Origin: Xanthobacteraceae bacterium
GTDB lineage: Bacteria; Pseudomonadota; Alphaproteobacteria; Rhizobiales; Xanthobacteraceae
Length of the DNA stretch: 32,483 nucleotides
Reading direction: 5' to 3'
Assembly (NCBI GenBank): GCA_029266425.1
Contig: JAQSWY010000041.1
Coordinates: 1 to 32,483, forward strand
In this document: positions 7,944-18,049 of the stretch, piece by piece
Numbering within the stretch: the stretch's first letter is position 1
Layout of the letters: each line of letters opens with the position of its first letter
The notes under the pieces: model-generated
The model's input: only the letters and a program-made list of their open reading frames with translations
Databases searched by the model: none
Told to the model about the DNA's origin: nothing
Program-made: the position numbers and the translations under genes

Positions 7944-9386
7944 TCAACTTGAGTGGTCGATGACCACGGTTTTGGCGACCGTGTATTCACGCAGTGCTTC
8001 GAAACCCTTCTCGCGGCCGTGGCCGCTCTTGCGGAAGCCACCAAACGGCAGCTCGATGCCACCGCCTGCGCCGTATCCATTGATGTAGATCTGGCCGGCG
8101 CGGATGCCTTTGGCCATACGCATCTGGCGTCCGCCATCGCGTGTCCACACGCCGGCGATCAGGCCGTAATCCGTGCCATTGGCTATGCGCAGCACGTCGT
8201 CCTCGTCGTCGAACGGGAGGGCGGCGAGCACCGGGCCGAACACCTCCTCGCGCGCTAGCTCATGCTCGCGCGGCACCAGCCCAAACAGCGTCGGCGGCAC
8301 GAAATAGCCGGCCTTCGACGCGTCGGGATGGATCTTGCCCTGCGCCACAACCTCGACCTTGTCGGTGGAAGCGCGCTCGAGAAACGCCATGACGCGGTCG
8401 CGCTGCACCTGGTTGATCACCGGACCGCATTCGAAATCCTGCTCGGGAAAGCCCACGCGAACCGTGGCCATGCGCTCCGCCAGCTTCTGCATGAAGGGCT
8501 CATAGATGGCGCGTTCGATCAGCACGCGCGAGCCGGCCGAGCAGGTCTGGCCGGCATTCTGTACGATGGCGCCGATGATGACCTCGCAGGCCTTGTCCTG
8601 ATCGGCGTCGGCGAAGACGATCTGCGGTGACTTGCCGCCAAGCTCCAGAACGCAGGGGACGTGGTTCTTGGCGGCCGCTGTCTGCACCAGCGTTCCGACC
8701 TCCGGCGAGCCGGTGAAGGAGAGGAAGTCGATACCGGGATGGCTTGAAAGTGCGGCGCCGGCTTCCTCGCCGAGGCCCGTCACCACATTGATCACCCCGG
8801 CCGGGAAGCCGACTTCCTCGGCTAGTTCAGTGAAGCGCAGGCAGGAGAGCGAGGCTTCTTCCGCCGGCTTCAGGATCGCGGTGTTGCCGGCCGCAAGTGC
8901 GGCGCCGAGGGTGCGGCCGAACATCGAGGCCGGGTAGTTCCACGGAATGATATGGCCGGTGACGCCGCGCGGCTCGCGCAGCACAATGACCTGATAGCCC
9001 GGCAGGAAGGGGATGGTGTCGCCGTGGATCTTGTCGGCGGCACCACCGTAATATTCGAAATAGCGGGCGGTCACGCGAATGTCGTTGCGCGCCAGCTTCA
9101 TCGGCTTGCCGGTGTCGGCGGCCTCGAGCTGGGCGAGTTCCTCGAGACGATCGAGGATGAGGAGGCCGAGCCGACTGAGCAGGCGCCCGCGCTCCAGCGC
9201 CGCCATCGAGCTCCATACCGTCTCGAACGCATGGCGGGCAGCCGTCACCGCAAGATCGATATCGGTAGCGCCGCCGGCAGCGATCCGGCCGATCACATCA
9301 CCCGTGCTGGGGTTGACGACCGGCAGAAATTTACCCGACGCGGACTCCACCCACCGACCGTCAATGAAGAGCTGATCCCGACCCAT
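7944..9386 (-). CDS. NAD(P)-dependent aldehyde dehydrogenase
   Basis: 480-residue aldehyde dehydrogenase superfamily enzyme, full length. Landmarks: GHIIPWNYPASM (cofactor region), ILKPAEEAS, LSFTGSPEVG, the general base Glu248 in VLELGGKSPQIVF, the nucleophile Cys282 in NAGQTCSAGSRV, and EEVFGPVLAALPF. The start is ATG 9386, placed 6 nt after GGGAGG; an ATG two codons earlier touches that site directly. It is the first gene of the eight-gene TRAP/CoA operon and probably converts the aldehyde made by the alcohol dehydrogenase to a carboxylate, the acceptor for the CoA-transferase. The sequence is close to betaine-aldehyde/hydroxymuconic-semialdehyde type dehydrogenases, whose substrate cannot be assigned from motifs. 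Confidence 0.92.
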   Translation of the reverse strand: MGRDQLFIDGRWVESASGKFLPVVNPSTGDVIGRIAAGGATDIDLAVTAARHAFETVWSSMAALERGRLLSRLGLLILDRLEELAQLEAADTGKPMKLARNDIRVTARYFEYYGGAADKIHGDTIPFLPGYQVIVLREPRGVTGHIIPWNYPASMFGRTLGAALAAGNTAILKPAEEASLSCLRFTELAEEVGFPAGVINVVTGLGEEAGAALSSHPGIDFLSFTGSPEVGTLVQTAAAKNHVPCVLELGGKSPQIVFADADQDKACEVIIGAIVQNAGQTCSAGSRVLIERAIYEPFMQKLAERMATVRVGFPEQDFECGPVINQVQRDRVMAFLERASTDKVEVVAQGKIHPDASKAGYFVPPTLFGLVPREHELAREEVFGPVLAALPFDDEDDVLRIANGTDYGLIAGVWTRDGGRQMRMAKGIRAGQIYINGYGAGGGIELPFGGFRKSGHGREKGFEALREYTVAKTVVIDHSS

Positions 9387-9474
9387 ACGCATCCTCCCAA
9401 ATCATATTTTTAAGGTTGGGGCGATGCTTCTATGTCGGCGCACGTTAGACAACGCTGAAAACTCGTAAGGCCCG

Positions 9475-9489
9475 TTAGGCTCAGGCTAA
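9475..9489. promoter_or_regulatory. Possible LysR-type binding site upstream of the TRAP operon
   Basis: The sequence TTAGGCTCAGGCTAA is an interrupted dyad, TTAG-N7-CTAA, containing the T-N11-A core of LysR-type boxes. It lies about 90 bp upstream of the aldehyde dehydrogenase start, in the only sizeable gap before the operon. The operon's own LysR regulator is the natural candidate. Short dyads occur by chance, so this is tentative. Confidence 0.35.
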
Positions 9490-9505
9490 GGCGTAGCCGG
9501 TGGGT

Positions 9506-11395
9506 TTACAGCCCCAGCCCTCTTTTGCGACCGAGGCTCCACTCGATGCCGCAGTTGTTGCGGGAGACCCCCGAGATGTGCCGGCCGATCTGTTTCTCCA
9601 GCATGGGCAGCCACGGCACGAGCTGGAAACCGAGACCGTCATCGATCATGGCGAAGCGCCCGCTGGAGAGGTTGATGGAGCCGGTCAGCCTGCCGGACAC
9701 ATAGTCGCCTGACTGGCTCGGGGCGTAAGAGAGTCCGCGCTCTTTCGCCATCGCCCGACCAACGCGGTCCACTTCGGCGACCTCTAGGCGGGCGAGGATG
9801 TTGCGCGGCGCCCGTACGTTGCCGTTCTCCAGTCGAACGGCATGACCCTGATCGACGAAGCTCTGGCGGCGCTCCAGCGCTGCACTGACCTCGCCGCCGA
9901 AGCCTGCGATGGATAGCTCGGTGCGGTGGCGCGAGGCCAGCTCACGGTCGAGCCAGGTTGCTCCATCGCTGCCGACCTGCTGGTCGAGATCGAAGGTGGA
10001 GAGCGTGCGGACCGCGAAGTCCTTGCGCTCGGTTCGCGTATCATGGGCGATGCCGCGCTCGGCCAGGTCGTCCGGGATCTTCCAGTGGTCGGCGTTGATG
10101 CGCTCGACATGGCCGGCGCGGCGCAGGGCTTCCAGGCGGCGCACATGAGCGCGGATGAAGGCGCCGCGCTGCTGCTCGATCGCCGGGCGTGTGAGTTCCA
10201 GATGCTCGCTCGGTCGGTAGATGCCGCCGCTCATCCCGGCCAGGGTGGCGATGTTGAGGTCCGCCGGGCGTGGGTCAGACTTTGTCGGCAAAGGGTCCAG
10301 CGCGACGATGTGGCCGCGCTTGATCTCCTCTAACCGGGAGGCGTCGCTGGTCTCGACATGATGGGTGCGTCCGTCCACGCCATCGATGACCAGATAGAAC
10401 CGCTCGCCCATCTCATCCCCAGCCAATCCCTTGTCGAGGACTCGTCTTATGAGGGCATGAGAGATCCGGCTGCCATGGGTGACGTACTGCGCGGCGCCCC
10501 GCTCGTCAGCGAGCCCGTGATCGGCCAGCGCGCGGTACATCGTGCACAGGATGTCCTTGCGCTCGCCCATCGCCCGGAGAGTGCTCTCGGTGCGCTCCGT
10601 GATGCTCCAGCGTCCCGGCTCGATCTCCTCGGCAACGCCAAAGCTCTCCAGCCGCTTTACTCGGTCGATGAGAACATGCCGGTTGGTCCGCACGAGATGG
10701 CTCTCGCCGGCGTCCGGCCGCACGTCCAGGACGCCATGTTCACGCTGCTCGGCGATCATCATCCGGTCGAGCCGGGTGAAGCGGTCGGCGTCCACCTCGT
10801 GGCGCAGCTTGTTCTGCAGCTCGACCTCGGTCTGTGGACCCAGTTCCAACGTCATCAGCTGGCTCGCCCGATGGCGTATGCCATGGGCTATATAGCCACC
10901 CGCGATGTTGAGGATGCGACCATCGTCGAGCACGCCGCGCACGAGGATATGGCTGTGCGGGTGGCCGGTGTTGTGATGATCGACGGCGATCCAATCAAGC
11001 TTGCTGCCGAGGTCATTCTCCATGTGCTGCATCAGGTCACGGGTGAAGCGCTTCAAGTCTTCGAGTTCGGCGGCGTCCTCGGGCGCGACAATGAAGCGGA
11101 ACTGGTGGCGATCCTCACCGCTGCGCTCCACGAAGCCCTTGGCGTCGACCTCGTCACCCAGCGCCGAGTAGGCATGACCCTTCTCGCCATCGCGAGTCAC
11201 GCCGTCACGTTCGAGGTAACGAAGATGCGCACCTACCGCGCCGACGGAGACCGCGCCGCGCATCTTCGGACCGCGCCCGCTCCTCGTCCCGGCAAGCTTC
11301 ACCACCCGCGCCTTGACCACGACGCGCCGGGAGCGGAACCGGCCCGACGAACCCGACTGCCAGCCGCCGCGATCGCGCGGCAGCGCGGCCATCAC
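9506..11395 (-). pseudogene. VirD2-like relaxase with DUF3363 domain, 5' end missing
   Basis: Conjugative relaxase that nicks oriT and leads the transferred strand. The 629-residue frame keeps the nuclease core: a Tyr in AHLRYLERDGVTRDG (about residue 60) and the metal-binding histidines in DHHNTGHPHSHI (139-150). A long DUF3363 region follows, ending IEWSLGRKRGLGL. Homologues usually have a further N-terminal stretch. Here the frame is open only to a TGA at 11495-11497 and no good start exists upstream; GTG 11395/ATG 11392 have no clear ribosome site. IS110-type debris lies immediately upstream, so insertion probably removed the true start. No type IV secretion or coupling-protein genes are nearby. 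A remnant of an integrative conjugative element or plasmid is most likely. It could still be expressed as a shortened protein. Confidence 0.75.
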
Positions 11396-11712
11396 CTTTG
11401 CGCCACGACCGCGCGCATTGAAGCGGCCGCTTCCTCCGGCCTCCCTGGCAGACCCACCACCGACCCGCCTGCCGCACCCTACGTTACTACGCGCTCAGCC
11501 AAGGGCTGTCGCATGCTCTCCTTCGGGCCGTGATCGGGCCCAGTAACGAGACGGTCCAGGCACTCACAGCGCATTCACCCGGTGAAGGGGATGCCGGCAA
11601 GATAGCGGACTCATCCTCGTCCAACGCCCGCCAAGGGCGTCTCTCCGCGCGTGCGGGAGCCGCAGAATATCGACCGTCGAGCCTCCGTCAGATTGCTGTT
11701 CGATACGCGGCG

Positions 11713-11901
11713 TCACACCGCGCGCTGTGCCTTCAACGTGGCACGCATCGCCCGCGTCACCACCGCTCCGGCGCCATAGTTGAACTCCGTCCCGTCGATC
11801 CAGAGGCGATGCAGGATGACCGCGAGCTTGCGTGCGACCGCCGTGATCGCGCACAGCATCGAGCTCTTCTTGGCGATCTGCAGCCCCCATGCCTTATAAG
11901 A
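11713..11901 (-). pseudogene. IS110-family transposase, C-terminal fragment
   Basis: The minus-strand frame encodes YKAWGLQIAKKSSM and then AVARKLAVILHRLWIDGTEFNY, which matches the C-terminal end of IS110-family transposases (pattern KAWG-RIAKR followed by VAVARKLAVILHRMWxDGTEF). The N-terminal DEDD domain and the rest of the transposase domain are absent; upstream of about 11901 the frame no longer resembles the family. It is therefore a decayed relic. It sits directly upstream of the truncated relaxase and probably accounts for its lost 5' end. The 180 bp between it and the relaxase (about 11530-11712) hold no gene and are probably the element's 3' flank. Confidence 0.65.
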
Positions 11902-11985
11902 GAGGCCTCTGCAGACTGGCTGGCCGGCGCACCGAGTCTTTGAGACGCGGCTTAAAACCATCGCTCGGCACTTTCTAAGCCAACG

Positions 11986-12036
11986 CAATTTCAACAACAT
12001 AAGTGTTCGCAGTTTCGCCTTGGTCGGCGCGCCAAA
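11986..12036. repeat. 51-bp direct repeat, copy A
   Basis: This segment matches 22591-22641 in the same orientation at 48 of 51 positions; the three differences all fall within the first 20 bases. It lies between the IS110 fragment and the acyl-CoA dehydrogenase, at one edge of the second catabolic cluster. Its origin is not recognised: it could be the end of a mobile element or a recombination site. Confidence 0.85.
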
Positions 12037-12134
12037 ACCGCCGATGTTGCGATATGGCCGCCGATCCTGACCTATCGGCTCTGCCGTCAACAGCTGTGAG
12101 TGGCACTCAGCCGTGTTCGGATGCTTGGGGCGAC

Positions 12135-13280
12135 TTAACTAGTCACCAGATCCCGTGCAATGATCAGCCGCTGCACCTCGCTCGTTCCTTCGACGATCTG
12201 CAGGACCTTGGCTTCACCCATCAGGCCGGAGACCTCGTAGTCTTCGAACATGCCATAGCCGCCATGGATTTGGGTGGCGAGATCGGCGATCGTACCTGCC
12301 ATCTCACTGCAGAACAGCTTGGCCATCGAGGTCTCGCGGCGGAAATCGCGGCCGGCATCGGCGAGGCAGGCGGCGTTGCGTATCATCAGCTCGGCGGCAT
12401 GCATGCTGGTCATCGCATCGGCGAGCGGAAAGGTGAGCGCCTGGTTCTCGAAGATCGGACGGCCGCCCACCTTGCGGTCCCTGCCATAGTCGCGCGCCAG
12501 CGTGAACGCCTTGCGCGACAGGCCGAGGGCGGCGGCCGCGACGAGGATGCGCCCGATGCTCAGCGTGGTCAGGATCTGCTTCAGGCCCTCGCCGCGCTGG
12601 CCGACCATAAATTCCTTCGGGATGCGGCAATCGTCGAGAAAAAGCTCGACGGACGGCGCGATGCGCCATCCCGTCTTCCGGCTGGCCTTGCCGACGCGAA
12701 AGCCCGGCGTGCCAACCGGCACGACGAAGGTGGACAGGCCCTTGGCGCCCTTGTCGGGATCGGTCACCGCAATGATGGTCGAGACGCCGTGCAGCGGCGT
12801 GCCGGCATTGGTGGAGAACACCTTGGCGCCATTCAGCACCCAGTGGTCGCCATCCTCGACGGCTCGCGTCCTGATGCTGGCGACATCGGAGCCGCCATGC
12901 GGCTCGGTGACGCCGAAGGATGCAATGAACTCGCCGCGGCACAGCGGGGCGAGCCAGCGTCGCTTCAGCTCGTCCGAGCCGTAGCGCGCGATCGCGGTCA
13001 TCGGCGCGCTGTTGCACAGATAGATGGCGGCGAAGCCGGGTTCGGCGGCGGCCAGCGCCTCGGTGACGATGGCACTGCCGCGCACACCGAGGCCGGCCCC
13101 GTCATAGTCCGGGTCGTAGGCGGTGCCCATATAGCCGAGCGACAGAAATTCGCGGAACAGGTCGGCCGGAAACTCGTGACCGTCGACGAACTTCTTGATC
13201 GCGGGGCGCAGGCTGCCTTCGGTGAAGGCTTCGATGCCTCCCTTCAGGGAGCCTTCGTCCTCATTGATGTCGGCCAGCAT
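12135..13280 (-). CDS. Acyl-CoA dehydrogenase
   Basis: 381-residue flavoenzyme of the acyl-CoA dehydrogenase superfamily, which introduces an alpha-beta double bond into an acyl-CoA. Seen: GYMGTAYDPDYDGAG, the FAD/substrate segment FGVTEPHGGSDVASI (123-137), WVLNGAKVFSTNAGT, the QIHGGYG motif and the catalytic base Glu364 in VEGTSEVQRLIIAR. All key elements are present. The start is ATG 13280, 5 nt after GGGAGG; a GTG two codons earlier overlaps the ribosome site. It is the last gene of the nine-gene operon, 32 bp after the binding-protein gene. The DPDYDGAG and EVQRLIIAR forms resemble short-chain and glutaryl/isovaleryl-type enzymes, but the acyl chain cannot be assigned. Confidence 0.92.
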   Translation of the reverse strand: MLADINEDEGSLKGGIEAFTEGSLRPAIKKFVDGHEFPADLFREFLSLGYMGTAYDPDYDGAGLGVRGSAIVTEALAAAEPGFAAIYLCNSAPMTAIARYGSDELKRRWLAPLCRGEFIASFGVTEPHGGSDVASIRTRAVEDGDHWVLNGAKVFSTNAGTPLHGVSTIIAVTDPDKGAKGLSTFVVPVGTPGFRVGKASRKTGWRIAPSVELFLDDCRIPKEFMVGQRGEGLKQILTTLSIGRILVAAAALGLSRKAFTLARDYGRDRKVGGRPIFENQALTFPLADAMTSMHAAELMIRNAACLADAGRDFRRETSMAKLFCSEMAGTIADLATQIHGGYGMFEDYEVSGLMGEAKVLQIVEGTSEVQRLIIARDLVTS

Positions 13281-13312
13281 GGGCACCTCCCGTCACGACG
13301 GCATGGACGCGG

Positions 13313-14539
13313 TCACTGCGTGGCGCTGGTCCACGCCGTGCAGCGCGATTCCGCCTTAGAGGTCGCAGCTTCCTCGCCGGGGATGATCTTCACCAGCTTG
13401 AAGTAGTCCCACGGATACTTGGACTCCTCGGGCGTCTTCACCTGCATCAGGTACATGTCGTGCACCATGCGGCCATCGGGACGGATGACGCCGCCCTTGG
13501 CGAACAGGTCGTTGATCGGGGTCGCCTTCATCTGGGCGACGACCTTCTCCCCATCGTCGGTGCCGGTCGCCTTGACCGCGTTCAGATAGGTGCCAACCGC
13601 CGAATAGTCTGCCGCATGCAGCAGGGTTGGCATCTTGCCCATCTTCTCGAAGTAGCGCTTGCCCCAGGCTCGGGTCTCGTCGTTGAGATCCCAGTACCAG
13701 CCATCGGTCATGTAGAGGCCCTTGGCCACCGGCAGGCCGAGCGCGTGCACGTCGGTGAGGTACATGTTCATGGCGACGAGGCGCATGCCGCCCTGGGTGA
13801 CGCCGAACTCGTCGGCCGCCTTGATCGAGTTGATGGTGTCGGCGCCGGCATTGGCGAGCGCCAGCGTGTCGGCGCCCGAGCCCTGCGCCTGCAGCAGGAA
13901 GGAGGAGAAGTCTGACGCGCCGAGCGGGTGCTTGATCGAACCGATCACCTCGCCGCCCTTCTCGGTGACAACGGCGCGGGTATCCTTCTCGATCGAGGTG
14001 CCGAACACGTAGTCGGCGGTAAGGAAGAACCACTTCTTGCCGCCGTCGGCCACGATGGCCGAACCAATGCCCTTCGAGAGCGAGACGGTGTCGTAGGCAT
14101 AGTGAATGGTGAAGGGCGTGCACTCCTCATTGGTCAGGCGCGAGGAGGTCGAGCCGATAGCGAAGAACGGCTTCTTGCGGTCGGCGGCGATCTTCGCGAC
14201 CGCAAGGCCGACCGAGGAGTTGGGGCCAGCGAGCACCATGTCGACGCCATCGCGATCAAGCCATTCGCGCACGCGTGCGGCGCCAATATCGGCCTTGTTC
14301 TGATGGTCGGCGACGACGAACTCGATCTTCTTGCCGTTGACCGTTCCGCCGAAGTCCGCGATCGCCATGCGGATCGCCTCGGCGCCGCCGGGCCCGTCCG
14401 CGTCGGCATACATTCCGGACATATCGGTGATGAGGCCTATCTTCACGGTGTCGCCGGATATCTGGGCGTTGGCGGTGAGCGGGATGGCCATGTTGAGCGC
14501 CATGACGGCGGCGCCGGCGAGCAGCTTCCTCACGAGCAT
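13313..14539 (-). CDS. Branched-chain amino acid-type ABC transporter substrate-binding protein
   Basis: 408-residue periplasmic binding protein of the LivK/HAAT family (Peripla_BP_6). The start ATG 14539 is chosen because AAGGAGG lies 7 nt upstream and it gives a clear signal peptide (MLVRKLLAGAAVMALNMAIP, cleaved after TANA at about residue 25). Mature sequence begins QISGDTVKIGLITDMSGMYADADGPGG, typical of the family. The LAGPNSSVGLAVAKIA and FFAIGSTSSRLTNEEC segments line the cleft. Many proteins of this type bind aromatic or aliphatic acids rather than amino acids. Placement with CoA-activation and beta-oxidation genes favours a carboxylic acid. It lies 65 bp after livM and carries its own strong ribosome site, suiting a highly expressed binding protein. 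Confidence 0.9.
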   Translation of the reverse strand: MLVRKLLAGAAVMALNMAIPLTANAQISGDTVKIGLITDMSGMYADADGPGGAEAIRMAIADFGGTVNGKKIEFVVADHQNKADIGAARVREWLDRDGVDMVLAGPNSSVGLAVAKIAADRKKPFFAIGSTSSRLTNEECTPFTIHYAYDTVSLSKGIGSAIVADGGKKWFFLTADYVFGTSIEKDTRAVVTEKGGEVIGSIKHPLGASDFSSFLLQAQGSGADTLALANAGADTINSIKAADEFGVTQGGMRLVAMNMYLTDVHALGLPVAKGLYMTDGWYWDLNDETRAWGKRYFEKMGKMPTLLHAADYSAVGTYLNAVKATGTDDGEKVVAQMKATPINDLFAKGGVIRPDGRMVHDMYLMQVKTPEESKYPWDYFKLVKIIPGEEAATSKAESRCTAWTSATQ

Positions 14540-14604
14540 TGCATTTCCTCCTTTGATTTCTTCGGTATTGGCGGCTTTGGCCGCTCTTCGATGCGAATTG
14601 AGTG

Positions 14605-15588
14605 TCAGAGCGGGCGGCGGATCAGTCGGGCGATGAGCCCGACGATGCCTTCGCGGAAGACAAGCACGCACACCACGAACACCACGCCCTGGATGATCGT
14701 CACCCATGCGCCGAACTGCGCGAGATAGTTCTGCATCGACACCATCACGAGCGCGCCGACGATGGGGCCGAACACCGTGCCCATGCCGCCCACCAGCGTC
14801 ATCAGCACGACTTCGCCCGACATCGACCAGTGCACGTCGGTCAGCGAGGCGAGCTGGAACACCAGCGCCTTCATGCCGCCGGCAAGACCCGCAAAGGCCG
14901 CCGACAGGACGAAGGTGGCGAGCTTGTACTGCGCTGTCCGGAAGCCGAGCGAGACGGCGCGCGGCTCGTTATCGCGGATGGCCTTGAGCGCCTGTCCGAA
15001 GGGCGAGTGGATGATGCGGTAGATCATCGCCAGCGAGGCTAGGAACACCATGCAGACGAACACGTACATCGCACGGTCGTCGGCTAGGCTGACGAGCCCG
15101 AGCAGGTCGCCGCGCGGTACGCCCTGGATGCCGTCCTCGCCGCCGGTGAACGCGGCCTGCAGGCAGAAGAAGAACACCATCTGCGCCAGAGCGAGGGTGA
15201 TCATCGAGAAGTAGATGCCCTGCCGGCGGATCGCCAGCGCCCCGATGGCAAGGCCGAGCAACGCCCCGACCACCGTGCCGAAGAGGATCGACAGTTCCGG
15301 CGTGAAGCCCCACATCTTCGCGGCATGCGCGGTGGCGTAACCCGCCATTCCGAAGAAGGCTGCATGGCCGAACGACAGCAAGCCGCCATAGCCCTGCAGC
15401 AGGTTGAAGGCGAGTGCGAACAACGCGAAGCACAGCACCTTCATAAGGAAGACGGGGTAGAGAACGAAGGGCGCGATGGCGAGGATCACCGCGATCGCGA
15501 TGATGATCGAGCGGTGCAGGCTGCGCGGGTTGCCATGGTCGCGGGCGCCGTGGTCCGCGGGCACCGCCGCGATTGCAACATTGGCCAT
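14605..15588 (-). CDS. livM: Branched-chain amino acid-type ABC transporter permease, LivM-like
   Basis: 327-residue inner-membrane permease of the LivM type. After a hydrophilic N-terminus of about 25 residues come about nine hydrophobic segments. Landmarks are FNLLQGYGGLLSFGHAAFFGMAGY, RRQGIYFSMITLALAQM, the EAA-like coupling region IRDNEPRAVSLGFRT, and the closing VLMTLVGGMGTVFGPIVGALV. Its ATG overlaps the stop of the LivH gene by one base (TAATG), so the two permeases are coupled. It pairs with the LivH-type permease to form the channel for the HAAT-type importer of this operon. Confidence 0.92.
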   Translation of the reverse strand: MANVAIAAVPADHGARDHGNPRSLHRSIIIAIAVILAIAPFVLYPVFLMKVLCFALFALAFNLLQGYGGLLSFGHAAFFGMAGYATAHAAKMWGFTPELSILFGTVVGALLGLAIGALAIRRQGIYFSMITLALAQMVFFFCLQAAFTGGEDGIQGVPRGDLLGLVSLADDRAMYVFVCMVFLASLAMIYRIIHSPFGQALKAIRDNEPRAVSLGFRTAQYKLATFVLSAAFAGLAGGMKALVFQLASLTDVHWSMSGEVVLMTLVGGMGTVFGPIVGALVMVSMQNYLAQFGAWVTIIQGVVFVVCVLVFREGIVGLIARLIRRPL

Positions 15589-16475
15589 TAGGCGGTCCTC
15601 CCGAACAGTCCAGCGGGTTTGATGAGCAGCACCAGCGCCATGATCACGAAGATCACGGTCGAGGAGGCCTCGGGGTAGACGACCTTGGTCAACCCTTCGA
15701 CGAGGCCGAGCGAGAAGCCGGTGACGATGGCGCCGAGGATCGAGCCCATGCCGCCGATGACGACGACCGCGAACACCACGATGATGATGTCGGCGCCCAT
15801 GTTCGGATTAACCGAGAGCACGGGCGCGGCCAGCACGCCGGCGAAGGCAGCGAGCGCGACGCCGAAGCCGTAGGTCAGGGTGAGCAGCAGCGGGACGTTG
15901 ACGCCGAAGGCCTGCACCAGCGCCGGGTTCTCGGTCGCGGCACGCAGATAGGCGCCGAGCTTGGTCTTCTCGATGGCGAGCCAGGTCGCGAGGCAGACGA
16001 CGAGGCACGCGATCACCACCCAGGCGCGGTAGGTGGGCAGGAACATGAAGGGCAGCCGGTAGCCGCCCGCCAGCTCCGGCGGGATGGCATAGGGCAGGCC
16101 CGAGACGCCGAACTGGTTGCGGAACAGTCCCTGCACGATCAGCGCGACGCCGAAGGTCAGCAGCAGACCATAGAGATGGTCGAGCTTGTAGAGCCGCGAG
16201 ATCAGCAGCCGCTCGAGGATCACCCCGAAGATGCCGACGATGAGCGGGGCGAGCAGCAGCGCCCACCAGTAGCCGATGCCGGCATAGTTCAGCAGCATCC
16301 ACGCGACGAACGCTCCCGTCATGTACTGCGCGCCGTGCGAGAAGTTGATGATGTTCAGCAGGCCGAAGATGATGGCCAGACCGAGCGAGAGGATCGCGTA
16401 GAACGACCCGTTGATCAGCCCGAGCAGCAATTGCCCGAACAGGGCCTGCGCCGGGATGTCGAAGAGTGCAAACAT
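15588..16475 (-). CDS. livH: Branched-chain amino acid-type ABC transporter permease, LivH-like
   Basis: 295-residue membrane permease of the LivH type with about eight hydrophobic helices. Characteristic segments are LLLGLINGSFYAILSLGLAI, FGLLNIINFSHGAQYMTGAF, the cytoplasmic coupling loop LRAATENPALVQAFGVNV, and VVFAVVVIGGMGSILGAIVTG. It begins 3 bp after the LivF gene stop and ends overlapping the LivM start. Together with LivM it makes the transmembrane pore, energised by LivG and LivF. Confidence 0.92.
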   Translation of the reverse strand: MFALFDIPAQALFGQLLLGLINGSFYAILSLGLAIIFGLLNIINFSHGAQYMTGAFVAWMLLNYAGIGYWWALLLAPLIVGIFGVILERLLISRLYKLDHLYGLLLTFGVALIVQGLFRNQFGVSGLPYAIPPELAGGYRLPFMFLPTYRAWVVIACLVVCLATWLAIEKTKLGAYLRAATENPALVQAFGVNVPLLLTLTYGFGVALAAFAGVLAAPVLSVNPNMGADIIIVVFAVVVIGGMGSILGAIVTGFSLGLVEGLTKVVYPEASSTVIFVIMALVLLIKPAGLFGRTA

Positions 16476-16478
16476 GCT

Positions 16479-17214
<736 letters not shown>

Positions 17215-17222
<8 letters not shown>

Positions 17223-17997
17223 GGCCGGCTCCGATATAGGCTTCGATCACGCGGGGATCGGTGGAAACGGCGGCATAGTCGCCTTCCGCCAGCACCTGAC
17301 CGCGCGCCAGCACGGTGATGCGGTCCGACAGCGAGGCGACGACCGACAGATTGTGCTCGACCATCAGGATGGTGCGGTCCTTCGACACGCGACGGATGAG
17401 GGCGGCGGTGCGCTCGACATCCTCGTGGCCCATGCCGGCCATCGGCTCGTCAAGCAGCAGCATCTCGGGATCGAGCGCCAGAGTAGTGGCAATCTCCAGC
17501 GCGCGCTTGCGGCCATAGGAGAGCTCGGTCGCCTGATGCCTCACATAGGAGGAGAGGCCGACTTCGGCGACCAGTCCCAGCGCCTCCTCGTCCAGCACGC
17601 GCAGATCCGCCTCCGAGCGCCAAAAATCGAACGAGGCGCCCCATTTGCGCCGCTGAAGCGCGATCCGCACGTTCTCCTTCACCGTCAGGTTCGGGAACAC
17701 AGCGGAGATCTGGAACGAGCGCACGAGGCCCAGCCGCGCCACGTCGGCCGGCTTCATCCGGGTGATGTCGCGGCCCTTGTAGCGGATGGTCCCCGCGCTG
17801 GGCGTCAGGAACTTAGTCAGCAGGTTGAAGCAGGTCGTCTTGCCCGCCCCGTTCGGTCCGATCAGCGCATGGACGGTCCCGCGCCTGACCGACAGGTTCA
17901 CGCCGCTCACCGCCCGGAAGCCCGCGAACTCCTTGGTGAGCCCCTCGGTCTCAAGCACGGTCTCGGACGGCGCGTCCTCTAGTTTGCTCTCGTGCAC
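17215..17997 (-). CDS. livG: ABC transporter ATP-binding protein, LivG-like
   Basis: 260-residue ATPase subunit with Walker A GPNGAGKTT, signature ELSYGRKRALEIA, Walker B MLLLDEPMAGM and the switch His in MVEHNLSVV. The FNLLTKFLTPSAG segment and the LSYGRKR form of the signature are typical of LivG. The start is GTG 17997, supported by AAGGAGGAG 5 nt upstream. It follows the CoA-transferase by 52 bp and is the first of the five transport genes. Confidence 0.93.
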
Positions 17998-18049
17998 GGC
18001 TCCTCCTTGTCCCGGCTGAGCCGGAATCTTTTTTGATGTTCCTGCGGTC

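Noticed and set aside
11564..11890. Minus-strand open frame of 108 codons overlapping the IS110 fragment
   Set aside because: It is in another frame from the recognisable transposase sequence and shows no family similarity.
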